Assembly: GCA_947475855.1 (NCBI GenBank)
Contig: CANJPN010000213.1
Location: 1 to 9,585 of the forward strand
DNA from: Bradyrhizobiaceae bacterium
Lineage (GTDB): Bacteria; Pseudomonadota; Alphaproteobacteria; Rhizobiales; Hyphomicrobiaceae
DNA length: 9,585 nt
Direction of reading: 5' to 3'
The position numbers and the translations under genes are program-made. This document shows positions 1-6,188 of this stretch, in pieces (the stretch's first letter is position 1; each line of letters opens with the position of its first letter). The notes below the pieces were generated by a model. That model had not been told where the DNA came from. It searched no databases and saw nothing but the letters and a program-made list of their open reading frames with translations.

Positions 1-798
1 CATGTCTCGCGGCCCGACCATCCCGAGCACAGGACTGGCGACGAGCGAGGGAAATCCCGCCTCCACGATCGACGGAATGTCCGGCGCAATGCTCGACCGC
101 TTCGTGTCGTTCATCGCCAACACTTTGATCCGGCCACCTTCTGCCGTTGCCCGCATCGCCGCATACGACATCATCACAAGCTGAATGCGGTTCTCGCCCA
201 GATCCGTCGGCGACGTCGTGATATCGCGATAAGGCACCTTGCCGAGTTCCAGGCCGCTCTCGCGCAGGAAACCGTTCCACACGAATTCCGAGAAACCTGG
301 CGCCACGCCATAGCTGACCTTGCCGGCATTGGCTTTGGCGTACGCAACGAAATCCTTCATTGTCGAAACGCCGATGCTCGACGGCACCCCGATCGATATC
401 TGCACCTTGGCGACGCCTGCGATCGGCGTCAGATCGCGCTCCGGATCATAGGGCAGGTTCTCGTGCACGTAGGGGTGGACGACGTAGGCGCTTGTCGGCC
501 CGAAGAACAGAATGTGATCGTCTTTTGCGTTGACCACGGTACCGATTGAAAGAAGCCCGTCGCCGCCAGGCTTCCCTTCGATAACGACGGGTTGTTTCCA
601 GATCACCTGCAGCTTGTCGCTCAGCAGACGCGCCGCGATATCAGCGCCCGACGACGGCCCGAACGGCAGAATCAACCGCACGGTCCTTTCCGGCCATGCT
701 TTGGCGCCGGTCTGCGCTTGCGCCGCAGTCCCCATGGCAAATCCGAAAGCAGCAAAGAAGGCAAACCGAAGAGCCGAACGCCCTACGCCAAATCGCAT
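1..798 (-). CDS. TctC/Bug-family periplasmic solute-binding protein (partial, 3' end outside window)
   Basis: The leftward frame opens at ATG 798 and stays open to the window edge (266 codons; the family is usually about 320 residues, so roughly the last 50-60 are missing). The start is fixed by a strong GGGAGGA ribosome site 5 bases upstream. Residues 1-28 form a Sec signal peptide: basic Arg residues, a hydrophobic Phe/Ala core and an AQA cleavage motif. The mature part begins WPERTVRLILPFGPSSGADI, the first strand and ligand loop of the Bug fold, and continues with the family's EGKPGGDG and PDIPSIVEAG motifs. Bug/TctC proteins bind carboxylates or aromatic acids in the periplasm for the tripartite tricarboxylate transporter, or act as orphan receptors. 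The gene lies 38 bp downstream of another receptor gene on the same strand, so the two are probably co-transcribed. The ligand cannot be read from the sequence. Confidence 0.9.
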   Translation of the reverse strand, partial: MRFGVGRSALRFAFFAAFGFAMGTAAQAQTGAKAWPERTVRLILPFGPSSGADIAARLLSDKLQVIWKQPVVIEGKPGGDGLLSIGTVVNAKDDHILFFGPTSAYVVHPYVHENLPYDPERDLTPIAGVAKVQISIGVPSSIGVSTMKDFVAYAKANAGKVSYGVAPGFSEFVWNGFLRESGLELGKVPYRDITTSPTDLGENRIQLVMMSYAAMRATAEGGRIKVLAMNDTKRSSIAPDIPSIVEAGFPSLVASPVLGMVGPRDM

Positions 799-836
799 TC
801 CATTCCTCCCTGACTTGTGCCGGCATGGTGCGATCG

Positions 837-1889
837 CTATCGCTTGTCCACACCCAGCAGAGCACGCGCCCGAACAAGCACAGGTTCAGGCGTTTTGAAA
901 ATGCTTTCGATGAGCGGCACGATCTTCTCGCCGTCCATCGGCGTGATTTCAAGATTGAGCTTCTGCGCTTCGGCGATGAACTCCGGATCGGCCAGCGTCG
1001 CCTTGAATGCAGCGCGCAGCACCGCGAGCCGATCGGCCGGAGTTCCAGGCGGCGCAAAAAGCGGCCGGCCATAAGCCCACGGGCCGAAGATCAGCCGGAA
1101 CAACTGCTTGTCTTCTTCTTTCTCCACGAGATCGAATGCATTCGGCACATCGGCGATGTCGGCATGCTTCGATAACCCCATCTGGACCGGCACCGAAATC
1201 CGCGCGGACTTCCATTCCGCGGCATAGTCGGTCTTCAGCGCCGATACGAGCAACCCGCAAAATCCATCGACCTCGCCCCGCTCCGATGCGAGCTTGATGT
1301 CCGTCAACACGCGATAGCCCGTGACGACCTTTATCTTGAGCCCCAGCAATTGCCCAAGGACGACGGCATCGATCGTCGATCCGGAAGCCGGCCCCGTTGA
1401 TCCCACAGTGACCTCGCGCTTCTTCATATCGTCGAGCGTCTTGAGATCCCTCGCCCAGAAACTGCACGTCGAAATCTCGGCATTGAGATTGCCGATCCAG
1501 GCGAACTGTCGCGGATCGAACTTCGTCCGCTGTGGATCGAGCAGCGGCTCGATCGTATTGACTGGGTTCGGCATCCCGAACACAGAACCATCCTTGGCCG
1601 CCACCCCCGCGAGATAGCTTGTCGCGGTGAGCGAGCCCGCACCGGGCATGTGCTGGACGATGACCGTCGGATTGCCTGGAATGTGCTTCCCGACATGCCG
1701 GATATAGACGCGCATATAGAGCTCGAAAGTCGAGCCCGGCGGATATCCGACGACCGCCTGTACGGTGCGGCCCTTGTAGAAAGTCGCGGGATCCTGCGCC
1801 TGCGCGCTTGCCGCTGTCGCCGCGCAGCCCGCTGCGAAAGCGACGCTGATCCAAGCCACGCGCCGCAGCGACCAGCCGAAATCCACCAT
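837..1889 (-). CDS. TctC/Bug-like tripartite tricarboxylate transporter receptor, divergent subgroup
   Basis: This 350-residue leftward gene was started at ATG 1889 because a GGGAGGA ribosome site ends 5 bases before it and a signal peptide follows directly. An in-frame ATG at 1976 would add 29 residues lacking signal character. Residues 1-31 are a Sec signal with AXA sites around 27-31. A Cys at 22 follows Ala-Ala-Gly, but this lacks a proper lipobox Leu, so lipidation is unlikely. The mature protein has FYKGRTVQAVVGYPPGS (strand and ligand loop), GKHIPGNPTVIVQHMPGAGS and a C-terminal FAPPGTPADRLAVLR segment, all typical of a TctC-like subgroup common in Bradyrhizobium relatives. It presumably captures an organic or aromatic acid. 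It is the first gene of a two-receptor unit and is transcribed divergently from the dioxygenase genes, suggesting shared regulation. It shares little sequence with the downstream receptor beyond the fold. Confidence 0.9.
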   Translation of the reverse strand: MVDFGWSLRRVAWISVAFAAGCAATAASAQAQDPATFYKGRTVQAVVGYPPGSTFELYMRVYIRHVGKHIPGNPTVIVQHMPGAGSLTATSYLAGVAAKDGSVFGMPNPVNTIEPLLDPQRTKFDPRQFAWIGNLNAEISTCSFWARDLKTLDDMKKREVTVGSTGPASGSTIDAVVLGQLLGLKIKVVTGYRVLTDIKLASERGEVDGFCGLLVSALKTDYAAEWKSARISVPVQMGLSKHADIADVPNAFDLVEKEEDKQLFRLIFGPWAYGRPLFAPPGTPADRLAVLRAAFKATLADPEFIAEAQKLNLEITPMDGEKIVPLIESIFKTPEPVLVRARALLGVDKR

Positions 1890-2045
1890 GTCCGTCCTCC
1901 CAGACCACGAAACGGCTGCGAGCCTATGCCGACGTGCCATCCGTGGTCCAGCCAGGATCGCCACGAGGCCCTGCACGCAGGTCTATTGCGCCGCCGCCAC
2001 CGCCACAGCTATAGCCAGCGGATCACCTCGGACGGAAATTCGACC
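1890..2045. promoter_or_regulatory. Divergent intergenic region between receptor and dioxygenase units
   Basis: These 156 bp separate two divergent units and must hold promoters for both unless transcription enters from further away. On the plus strand a weak sigma70-like pair is visible: TTGCGC (1986-1991), 18 bases, then TATAGC (2010-2015, within the palindrome GCTATAGC). On the minus strand nothing convincing was found apart from the ribosome site next to 1889. No regulator gene lies in the window, and no clear operator repeat was recognised. The promoter call is tentative. Confidence 0.3.
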
Positions 2046-2294
2046 ATGTCAGCCTATGCCCTCAACAAGATGATCCGTGACGTGAACCGCGACCCCACGC
2101 GCCGGGAGCAATTCTTCACTGATGCCGCCGCCTTCACCGCCGGCTACGCGCTGACCGAGGAAGAAGCACGCGCGGTCATGACGCGCGATGTCGCGACCCT
2201 TTACAAGCTCGGCGTTCACGGCCTGATCCTTCGCCCCTTCTCTCTGCTGCATAAGATGCCGGAACCGGAATACCTCGCCGCCATCCGAAGCTGA
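2046..2294 (+). CDS. LigA-type small (alpha) subunit of an extradiol ring-cleavage dioxygenase
   Basis: An 82-residue protein of the LigA superfamily, the non-catalytic helical subunit that packs against a LigB-type subunit and caps its active site, as in protocatechuate 4,5-dioxygenase. The family signature is clear: YALNKMIRDVNRDP near residues 4-17, an FF.D...F..GY.L T.EE block at 23-41, and a TRDVATLYKLGVHGLILRP helix-turn at 46-64. It matches the length of stand-alone LigA domains and is shorter than Sphingobium LigA (about 139 residues). The ATG at 2046 follows a weak GGACGGA ribosome site. The catalytic subunit gene starts 34 bp after its stop, the usual alpha-beta order. It has no catalytic residues of its own. 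The family is firm, but the aromatic substrate (protocatechuate, gallate or other) is not determined. Confidence 0.88.
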   Translation: MSAYALNKMIRDVNRDPTRREQFFTDAAAFTAGYALTEEEARAVMTRDVATLYKLGVHGLILRPFSLLHKMPEPEYLAAIRS

Positions 2295-2328
2295 CCTTCA
2301 GCATTAAAAGCGCCGGAAAAGCCACGCC

Positions 2329-3165
2329 ATGCCCATCGTCTACGCCTGTGCTGCCAGCCATGCCCCGGGCATCACCGCCTGGGCAGAAGCCGCCCCGAAG
2401 GAACAGTCCGCCGTCATCGGTGGCGCATTTGGCGAGCTCGCACGCGGACTGGCCGCCGCGAAGCCAGACACGATCTTGGTGCTCACCTCCGAACACTGGG
2501 CCAACTTCTTCCTCGACCATGCCAGCGCCTTTTGCATTGGCCGCGGCGAAATCTTCGAAGGCCCTGTGGAACCGTGGCTGCGCATCGAGAAGCGGCAACT
2601 TCCAGGCAATCCCGCGCTCGCCACGCGCCTCCTCGAGCACTGCTACGCGCATGGCTTCGAACCGTCACACTCGCACGAACTGAAATTCGACCACGGCACC
2701 ATGGTGCCGCTGTCGTTTCTCATGCCCTCGCCTCCAACGCCGTGCAGCATCGTGCCGATATACTTCAACACGCTGTGCCCGCCTCGCCCGTCGCCGAAAC
2801 GTTGCCTCGAGCTTGGCCGCGCGCTACGCGCCGCGCTGGACCACGCCCCGGAGCGCATAGCCATCGTCGCCACCGGCGGCCTCAGCCACGATCCCGGCGA
2901 AATCAACCACGGCGTTATCGACACCGCGTTCGATGCCAAATTCATGGCCCGGATGACGCACCCGAGCTTGGCCGAACTAGCCTCCTATTCCGACGCTGAA
3001 CTTCTCGCAGCAGGGGCCGGCACCCTCGAGCTGCTCGCCTGGATCTGCCTTGCCGGCATCATGGGCGCAGCCGCGAATCCGCGCGTTATCGCATATGAAC
3101 CGGTCAAACCTTGGGCCACCGGCATCGGCATGATCGAGTATGGTAGCCATGCCTCGCGCGCCTGA
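2329..3165 (+). CDS. LigB-type catalytic (beta) subunit of an extradiol ring-cleavage dioxygenase
   Basis: A 278-residue class III extradiol dioxygenase that uses non-heme Fe(II) and O2 to open a catecholic ring next to its hydroxyls. By analogy with Sphingobium LigB (iron ligands His12, His61, Glu242; base His195), the expected residues are His11 (ASHAPG), His56 (LTSEHW), Glu234 (GTLELLAW) and His187 (GGLSHDPGE). The conserved HELKFDHGTMVPL block is at 116-128. All metal-binding and acid-base residues are therefore present and the enzyme should be active. It forms a unit with the LigA-like gene upstream and is followed 45 bp later by an Ldh-family oxidoreductase. The ribosome site is weak, so translation may be coupled to the upstream gene. 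It is cytoplasmic, with no signal peptide. LigB-family members also act on gallate, aminophenols and other catechols, so the substrate is open. Confidence 0.9.
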   Translation: MPIVYACAASHAPGITAWAEAAPKEQSAVIGGAFGELARGLAAAKPDTILVLTSEHWANFFLDHASAFCIGRGEIFEGPVEPWLRIEKRQLPGNPALATRLLEHCYAHGFEPSHSHELKFDHGTMVPLSFLMPSPPTPCSIVPIYFNTLCPPRPSPKRCLELGRALRAALDHAPERIAIVATGGLSHDPGEINHGVIDTAFDAKFMARMTHPSLAELASYSDAELLAAGAGTLELLAWICLAGIMGAAANPRVIAYEPVKPWATGIGMIEYGSHASRA

Positions 3166-3210
3166 GATGGCAATTACCAATCGCGCTTGTGCGCTTGCAA
3201 CGGAACCTAA

Positions 3211-4266
3211 ATGACCAAATCCAACATCGTCACCGACCGCGCGGATCTGACCCGCTTCGCCGTCGAGATCCTGATGAAGCGCGGCATGAATGCGGAGGAT
3301 GCGGACGCGGTCGCCGGCGCACTCGTCTGGGCCGACATGCGCGATGTCGGCTCGCACGGCGTATTCCGCCTGCCCCGCTACATGGCGATCATCGACAAGG
3401 GCGACATCGATCCGAAGGCCAGGATCGAGCCCCGCCTGCAGCTCCCCGCAGCCCTCGTGTTCGAAGCCAACAAGGCCTTCGGCGCCGTCGCGATGATGCG
3501 CGCGATGAAAGCCGCCTGCGAACAGGCCAAGCGCGCCGGCGTCTGCTACGCCATCGTCAGCCACACCACGCACACTGGCGCCATCGGCTACTTCACGAAT
3601 TGGGCGGCCGAGCGCGGCTTCGCGGCCATCGTTGCCAGTGCCGGCAGCGCCAACATGGCCTATCACGGCGCGACGAAGCCGAGCCTCTCGACGAGCCCCC
3701 TCGCGATCGCCGTCCCCGGTGGCAGGAACGGACCGATCGCGCTCGACATGTCGACTGCCATCCTCGGGATCGGCCGCCTCGCGCAGGCCAAGGAGCGCGG
3801 TGAGACACTGCCCGAAGGCGTCGCCCTCGACGACGACGGCAATCCCACCACCGATCCGGCCAAAGCCAACTTGCCGATGCCGCTGGGCGGGGCGAAAGGC
3901 TCCGGCCTCGCGCTGATGTTGGAGTGCCTGGCAGGACTGATGGCCGGTACGCCGCTTCTCGCAGGCATGATCGCCCCCGGAGGCAAGATCTGGCACTCCC
4001 ACAACGCCATCATCATCGTGATGGATGTCGCCCAGTTCCGCCCCGTCGCCGACTTCGAGAAGGACGCCGAGGAACTTGCCGCCGCGATCAAGCAACTCCC
4101 GCGCCGCCCCGGCTTCGACGAGCTGATGCTGCCCGGCGAGCGCGGCAATCGCGCCTACGCCCAATCGCTGAAACAGGGCGTCGCGATCTCGCCGGGCACT
4201 TGGGCCGATCTTGAAAAGCTCTCGGCCAAGCTCGGCGTCACGATGCCCGCGAAGAAAGGCGGCTGA
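3211..4266 (+). CDS. Type-2 malate/L-lactate dehydrogenase-family (Ldh_2) NAD(P)-dependent oxidoreductase
   Basis: A 351-residue member of the Ldh_2 family, which includes L-malate and sulfolactate dehydrogenases, ureidoglycolate dehydrogenase AllD and the imine reductase DpkA; these interconvert 2-hydroxy (or 2-amino/imino) acids and 2-oxo acids. The catalytic His region is DVGSHGVFRLPRY (44-56). Further signatures are SHTTHTGAIGYF (117-128), ALDMSTA (177-183), PLGGAKGSGLALM (224-236) and a C-terminal LPGERGNRA (307-315). Oddly, the usual G-T-N-P loop before the A.P motif reads S-T-S-P (160-163), and GYKGYG is GAKGSG, hinting at an unusual cofactor or substrate preference. Its place behind LigA/LigB suggests it handles a 2-hydroxy/2-oxo acid made from the ring-cleavage product. 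That role is inference, since classical 4,5-cleavage uses the unrelated LigC dehydrogenase. Its 3' end carries the AAAGGCGG ribosome site of the short frame that follows. Confidence 0.9.
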   Translation: MTKSNIVTDRADLTRFAVEILMKRGMNAEDADAVAGALVWADMRDVGSHGVFRLPRYMAIIDKGDIDPKARIEPRLQLPAALVFEANKAFGAVAMMRAMKAACEQAKRAGVCYAIVSHTTHTGAIGYFTNWAAERGFAAIVASAGSANMAYHGATKPSLSTSPLAIAVPGGRNGPIALDMSTAILGIGRLAQAKERGETLPEGVALDDDGNPTTDPAKANLPMPLGGAKGSGLALMLECLAGLMAGTPLLAGMIAPGGKIWHSHNAIIIVMDVAQFRPVADFEKDAEELAAAIKQLPRRPGFDELMLPGERGNRAYAQSLKQGVAISPGTWADLEKLSAKLGVTMPAKKGG

Positions 4267-4267
4267 C

Positions 4268-4315
4268 ATGGCCAAGAAAATGCCCGCCCCTCGCCATCCG
4301 GCGACGGCAGCTTGA
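4268..4315 (+). pseudogene. Possible remnant or duplicate of the EVE gene start
   Basis: One base after the dehydrogenase stop a 15-codon frame begins, with a ribosome site (AAAGGCGG) inside the end of the dehydrogenase gene. Its first eight residues, MAKKMPAP, match MAKKPPAP at the start of the EVE-domain protein at 5055. The first 12 bases are identical, and the differences after that fall partly at third positions. It stops at TGA 4313-4315, inside the -35 region of the toxin-antitoxin promoter. It looks like the original beginning of an EVE gene cut off by arrival of the toxin-antitoxin module. Chance remains possible because MAKK is a common protein start. Confidence 0.35.
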
Positions 4316-4340
4316 TTTATAACACTTTGTGTTATATAGA
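4312..4340 (+). promoter_or_regulatory. Toxin-antitoxin promoter with palindromic autoregulatory operator
   Basis: A sigma70-like promoter TTGATT (4312-4317), a 17-base spacer, then TATAGA (4335-4340) drives the toxin-antitoxin pair. The spacer is almost entirely a perfect inverted repeat, TATAACAC-TTT-GTGTTATA (4318-4336; 8-bp arms, 3-base centre). This is the layout expected of an operator bound by the XRE antitoxin, alone or with toxin, to shut off its own promoter. The element is strikingly AT-rich in GC-rich surroundings. Transcription would start near 4347, leaving a leader of about 14 bases before the toxin's GTG. Confidence 0.75.
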
Positions 4341-4366
4341 TCTGAAGCCAGGGGCGGTTCGTGTAG

Positions 4367-4750
4367 ATATTCAAGACGAAGGGCTTCGCACGATTTGCTC
4401 GACGACAACGGATCGACGATGAAGCGCTGCGTGAGGCGGTTTCCCGGGCAGAGCAAGGCTTGATCGACGCCGATCTCGGTGGCGGCGTCATCAAACAGCG
4501 AGTACCACGGTCAGGGCAGGGACGGTCCGGTGGATTCCGCACCATCGTTCTGTACCGCACCGAATCCCGAGCCCTGTTCGTCGACGGCTTTGCCAAGAGC
4601 GACCGGGACAACATTGACGATGATGACCTTGGAATGTTCCGCATGTTGGCAGCGGAATTTTTGAACTACGACGCTAAGCAGGTTGGCAAGCTGGTCAAGG
4701 CCGGCGCCTGGATCGAGGTGAAACGCGATGGCGACCAAGCACAAGAGTAG
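4367..4750 (+). CDS. RelE/HigB-family type II toxin, expected start disrupted by an in-frame stop
   Basis: The frame encodes a RelE/ParE-superfamily mRNA interferase-type toxin of the HigB2-like kind (Pfam RelE, PF06296, from memory). Features are IFKTKGFARFARR at the start, AEQGLIDADLGGGVIKQR, the core GQGRSGGFRTIVLYR strand, and FVDGFAKSDRDNI near the C terminus. Homologues start M-x-(I/V)-F-K-T-K. Here GTG 4361 lies 6 bases after a GGGG(CGG) ribosome site (4350-4357) and is in register, but the next codon is TAG (4364-4366). The frame is open only from ATA 4367; the first ordinary start after that is TTG 4460, which would remove about a quarter of the protein. The toxin is therefore either dead, made from a weak start, or affected by a sequence error. 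The rest is intact and overlaps the antitoxin gene by 23 bases. Counted from 4361 the length (129 codons) is normal for the family. Confidence 0.7.
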   Translation: MFKTKGFARFARRQRIDDEALREAVSRAEQGLIDADLGGGVIKQRVPRSGQGRSGGFRTIVLYRTESRALFVDGFAKSDRDNIDDDDLGMFRMLAAEFLNYDAKQVGKLVKAGAWIEVKRDGDQAQE

Positions 4751-5048
4751 GATCGCCCAGGTTGTACGCGCAGCAGCCACCGATGCTCATAAAGCTGGCG
4801 TCATGGACAAAACCACCATGCGCAAGTTCGACACGCTCTGCCTGGCAAAGGTCGACGCGTTGACACCCAAACAAATCCAGGCCCTTCGCGAGCGTGAAAA
4901 CGTCAGCCAAGCCGTACTCGCTCGTCATCTCAACGTGACAACCGGACTTATCAGCCAGTGGGAACGCGGCGAACGTCGCCCGAGCGGACCAGCCCTGACT
5001 CTGCTTGCGCTGATCAAGCGCAAGGGTCTCGAAATCTTGGCGGAGTAG
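4728..5048 (+). CDS. HigA-like XRE-family antitoxin
   Basis: A 106-residue DNA-binding antitoxin. The C-terminal half is a helix-turn-helix of the XRE/HigA type: LTPKQIQALRERENVSQ leads into the first helix pair, LARHLNVTTGLISQWERGER (residues 64-83) contains the recognition helix, and the WERGERRPSG turn is diagnostic. The N-terminal half (1-45), rich in Lys, Arg and Ala, would wrap and neutralise the toxin. The ATG has a GAGGTGA ribosome site 6 bases upstream, inside the toxin gene, and the genes overlap by 23 bases, giving the toxin-first order seen in higBA. It should repress its own operon by binding the 4318-4336 palindrome. Its last codons supply the GGAG ribosome site of the next gene, so EVE translation may depend on this transcript. 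Unlike the toxin, it appears intact. Confidence 0.88.
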   Translation: MATKHKSRIAQVVRAAATDAHKAGVMDKTTMRKFDTLCLAKVDALTPKQIQALRERENVSQAVLARHLNVTTGLISQWERGERRPSGPALTLLALIKRKGLEILAE

Positions 5049-5054
5049 ACGACC

Positions 5055-5528
5055 ATGGCCAAGAAACCGCCAGCACCGCTTCCCGTCTCAACGGGCTTTT
5101 GGCTGCTCAAGTCCGAACCCGATGTCTTCTCGTGGGAAATGTTGAAGGCCAAGGGCACGTCGGGAGAGGAGTGGAGCGGCGTCCGCAACTACCTCGCGCG
5201 CAACAACATGCGCGCCATGCGGCTCGGCGATCTCGGCTTCTTCTACCATTCCAACATCGGACTAGAAATCGTCGGCATCTGCTCGGTCTGCAAGCTATCC
5301 CATCCGGATTCGACAAGCGAAGATCCGATCTGGGATTCCGTAGACGTAGAAGCCGTCTGCGACATACCCAAGCCCGTCACCCTCGTCGACGTCAAAGCAA
5401 ACGAAAAACTCGCCAAAATGAGCCTCGTCACCTCCATGCGTCTCTCCGTCCAACCGGTCACCAAAGACGAGTGGGTCGAAGTCTGCCGCATGGGCGGCCT
5501 GGACCCGAAGAAACTCAAGGCGAAATGA
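5055..5528 (+). CDS. EVE-domain (PUA-like) protein, THYN1 family
   Basis: A 157-residue single-domain EVE protein related to human thymocyte nuclear protein 1. Signatures in order: FWLLKSEPDVFSW (15-27), W40-SGVRNYLARNNMRAM (40-55), GDLGFFYHSN (58-67), EIVGI (71-75), a PDSTSEDPIW segment (84-93) and MRLSVQPVTKDEW (128-140). EVE domains share the PUA fold, and some bind modified bases in DNA or RNA; the role of stand-alone bacterial members is not settled. The start ATG 5055 lies 6 bases after the antitoxin stop, with GGAG 9 bases upstream inside the antitoxin gene. The stop overlaps the next gene's start as ATGA, so it is translationally coupled to the first methyltransferase. Its first residues recur at 4268, suggesting the toxin-antitoxin module was inserted at this gene's start. 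Confidence 0.93.
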   Translation: MAKKPPAPLPVSTGFWLLKSEPDVFSWEMLKAKGTSGEEWSGVRNYLARNNMRAMRLGDLGFFYHSNIGLEIVGICSVCKLSHPDSTSEDPIWDSVDVEAVCDIPKPVTLVDVKANEKLAKMSLVTSMRLSVQPVTKDEWVEVCRMGGLDPKKLKAK

Positions 5529-6166
5529 TCATCACATCAGCCGTCGCCCGTGCGTTTGTCCTCGAGCACGCCGAACCCATGCGCCCGGAGCTCGTTCCGG
5601 AAATCGAACTCTATCTCGCAAAGCAGCCCTTCGACATCCACCAGGACGCCCACGAACTCTGCGGCGACATCCCATTCTGGGCGTTCGCGTGGGGCGGCGG
5701 CCAGGGCCTCGCCCGCTACATCCTCGACAACCCTCATACGGTCGCCGGCAAGCGTGTGCTGGACATCGGCGCAGGTTCCGCCATCGAGGCACTCGCGGCA
5801 GTGAAAGCCGGCGCAAAGCGATCGATCGCCAACGACACCGACCTCGTGTCCTGCGCTGCAGCGACCCTCAATGCCGAGTTGAACCATCTGGTCCTCGAAG
5901 TTTCATCCGACGACCTCCTCGGCGACGATCCCGACATCGACGTAGTCCTGATCGGCGACGTGTTCTACCTCCCTGAGCTCGTCACCCGCGTCGATGCGTT
6001 CCTTGATCGCGCCCGCCGGCGCGGCGTCACCGTCTATTTCGGCGACCGAACGACGACCAAACGGCCCACCGCACCGATGTCCCTGCTCGCCGAATATCGC
6101 GCGCCACTCACCCCGGAACTGGAAATCGGCTACATCGAAACGACCCGCGTCTGGCTTCTCGGCTGA
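5525..6166 (+). CDS. METTL20/ETFBKMT-like class I SAM methyltransferase, diverged copy
   Basis: A 213-residue seven-beta-strand methyltransferase of the group that includes human ETF-beta lysine methyltransferase and its Agrobacterium homologue, reported to modify both ETF-beta and ribosomal protein L7/L12. The shared N-terminal half includes RPELVPEIELYL (20-31), IPFWAFAWGGGQGLARYILDNP (49-70), motif I VLDIGAGSA (78-86), ANDTD (102-106) and GDVFYLPEL (144-152). Compared with the paralogue at 6269, the second Gly of motif I is Ala86, and the family's GDP.R.Y.P loop is GDRTTTKRP (173-181). SAM binding or target choice may therefore differ. ATG 5525 was chosen because it overlaps the EVE stop (ATGA) and precedes the conserved N terminus; an open extension upstream only shadows the EVE gene. 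The call is firm at family level and open as to target. Confidence 0.87.
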   Translation: MIITSAVARAFVLEHAEPMRPELVPEIELYLAKQPFDIHQDAHELCGDIPFWAFAWGGGQGLARYILDNPHTVAGKRVLDIGAGSAIEALAAVKAGAKRSIANDTDLVSCAAATLNAELNHLVLEVSSDDLLGDDPDIDVVLIGDVFYLPELVTRVDAFLDRARRRGVTVYFGDRTTTKRPTAPMSLLAEYRAPLTPELEIGYIETTRVWLLG

Positions 6167-6188
6167 AGTTATCGGCCATCCCCTTTCG

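Noticed and set aside
1890..1976. A start at 1976 for the second receptor
   Set aside because: It would place 29 non-hydrophobic residues before the signal peptide, whereas ATG 1889 has an ideal ribosome site.
2977..4644. A 555-codon open frame on the minus strand across the dioxygenase end, dehydrogenase and toxin start
   Set aside because: It is antisense to genes with clear family motifs and has low-complexity Gly/Arg/Asp-rich composition typical of GC-rich shadow frames. It shows no recognisable domain.
4460..4750. TTG 4460 as the true toxin start
   Set aside because: Family similarity continues upstream to 4367 (IFKTKGFARFARR), and no ribosome site precedes 4460.
4958..5524. An in-frame upstream extension of the first methyltransferase that would give 402 residues
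   Set aside because: The extension is Arg/His-rich sequence read out of frame through the antitoxin and EVE genes. Homology begins at ATG 5525, which overlaps the EVE stop.
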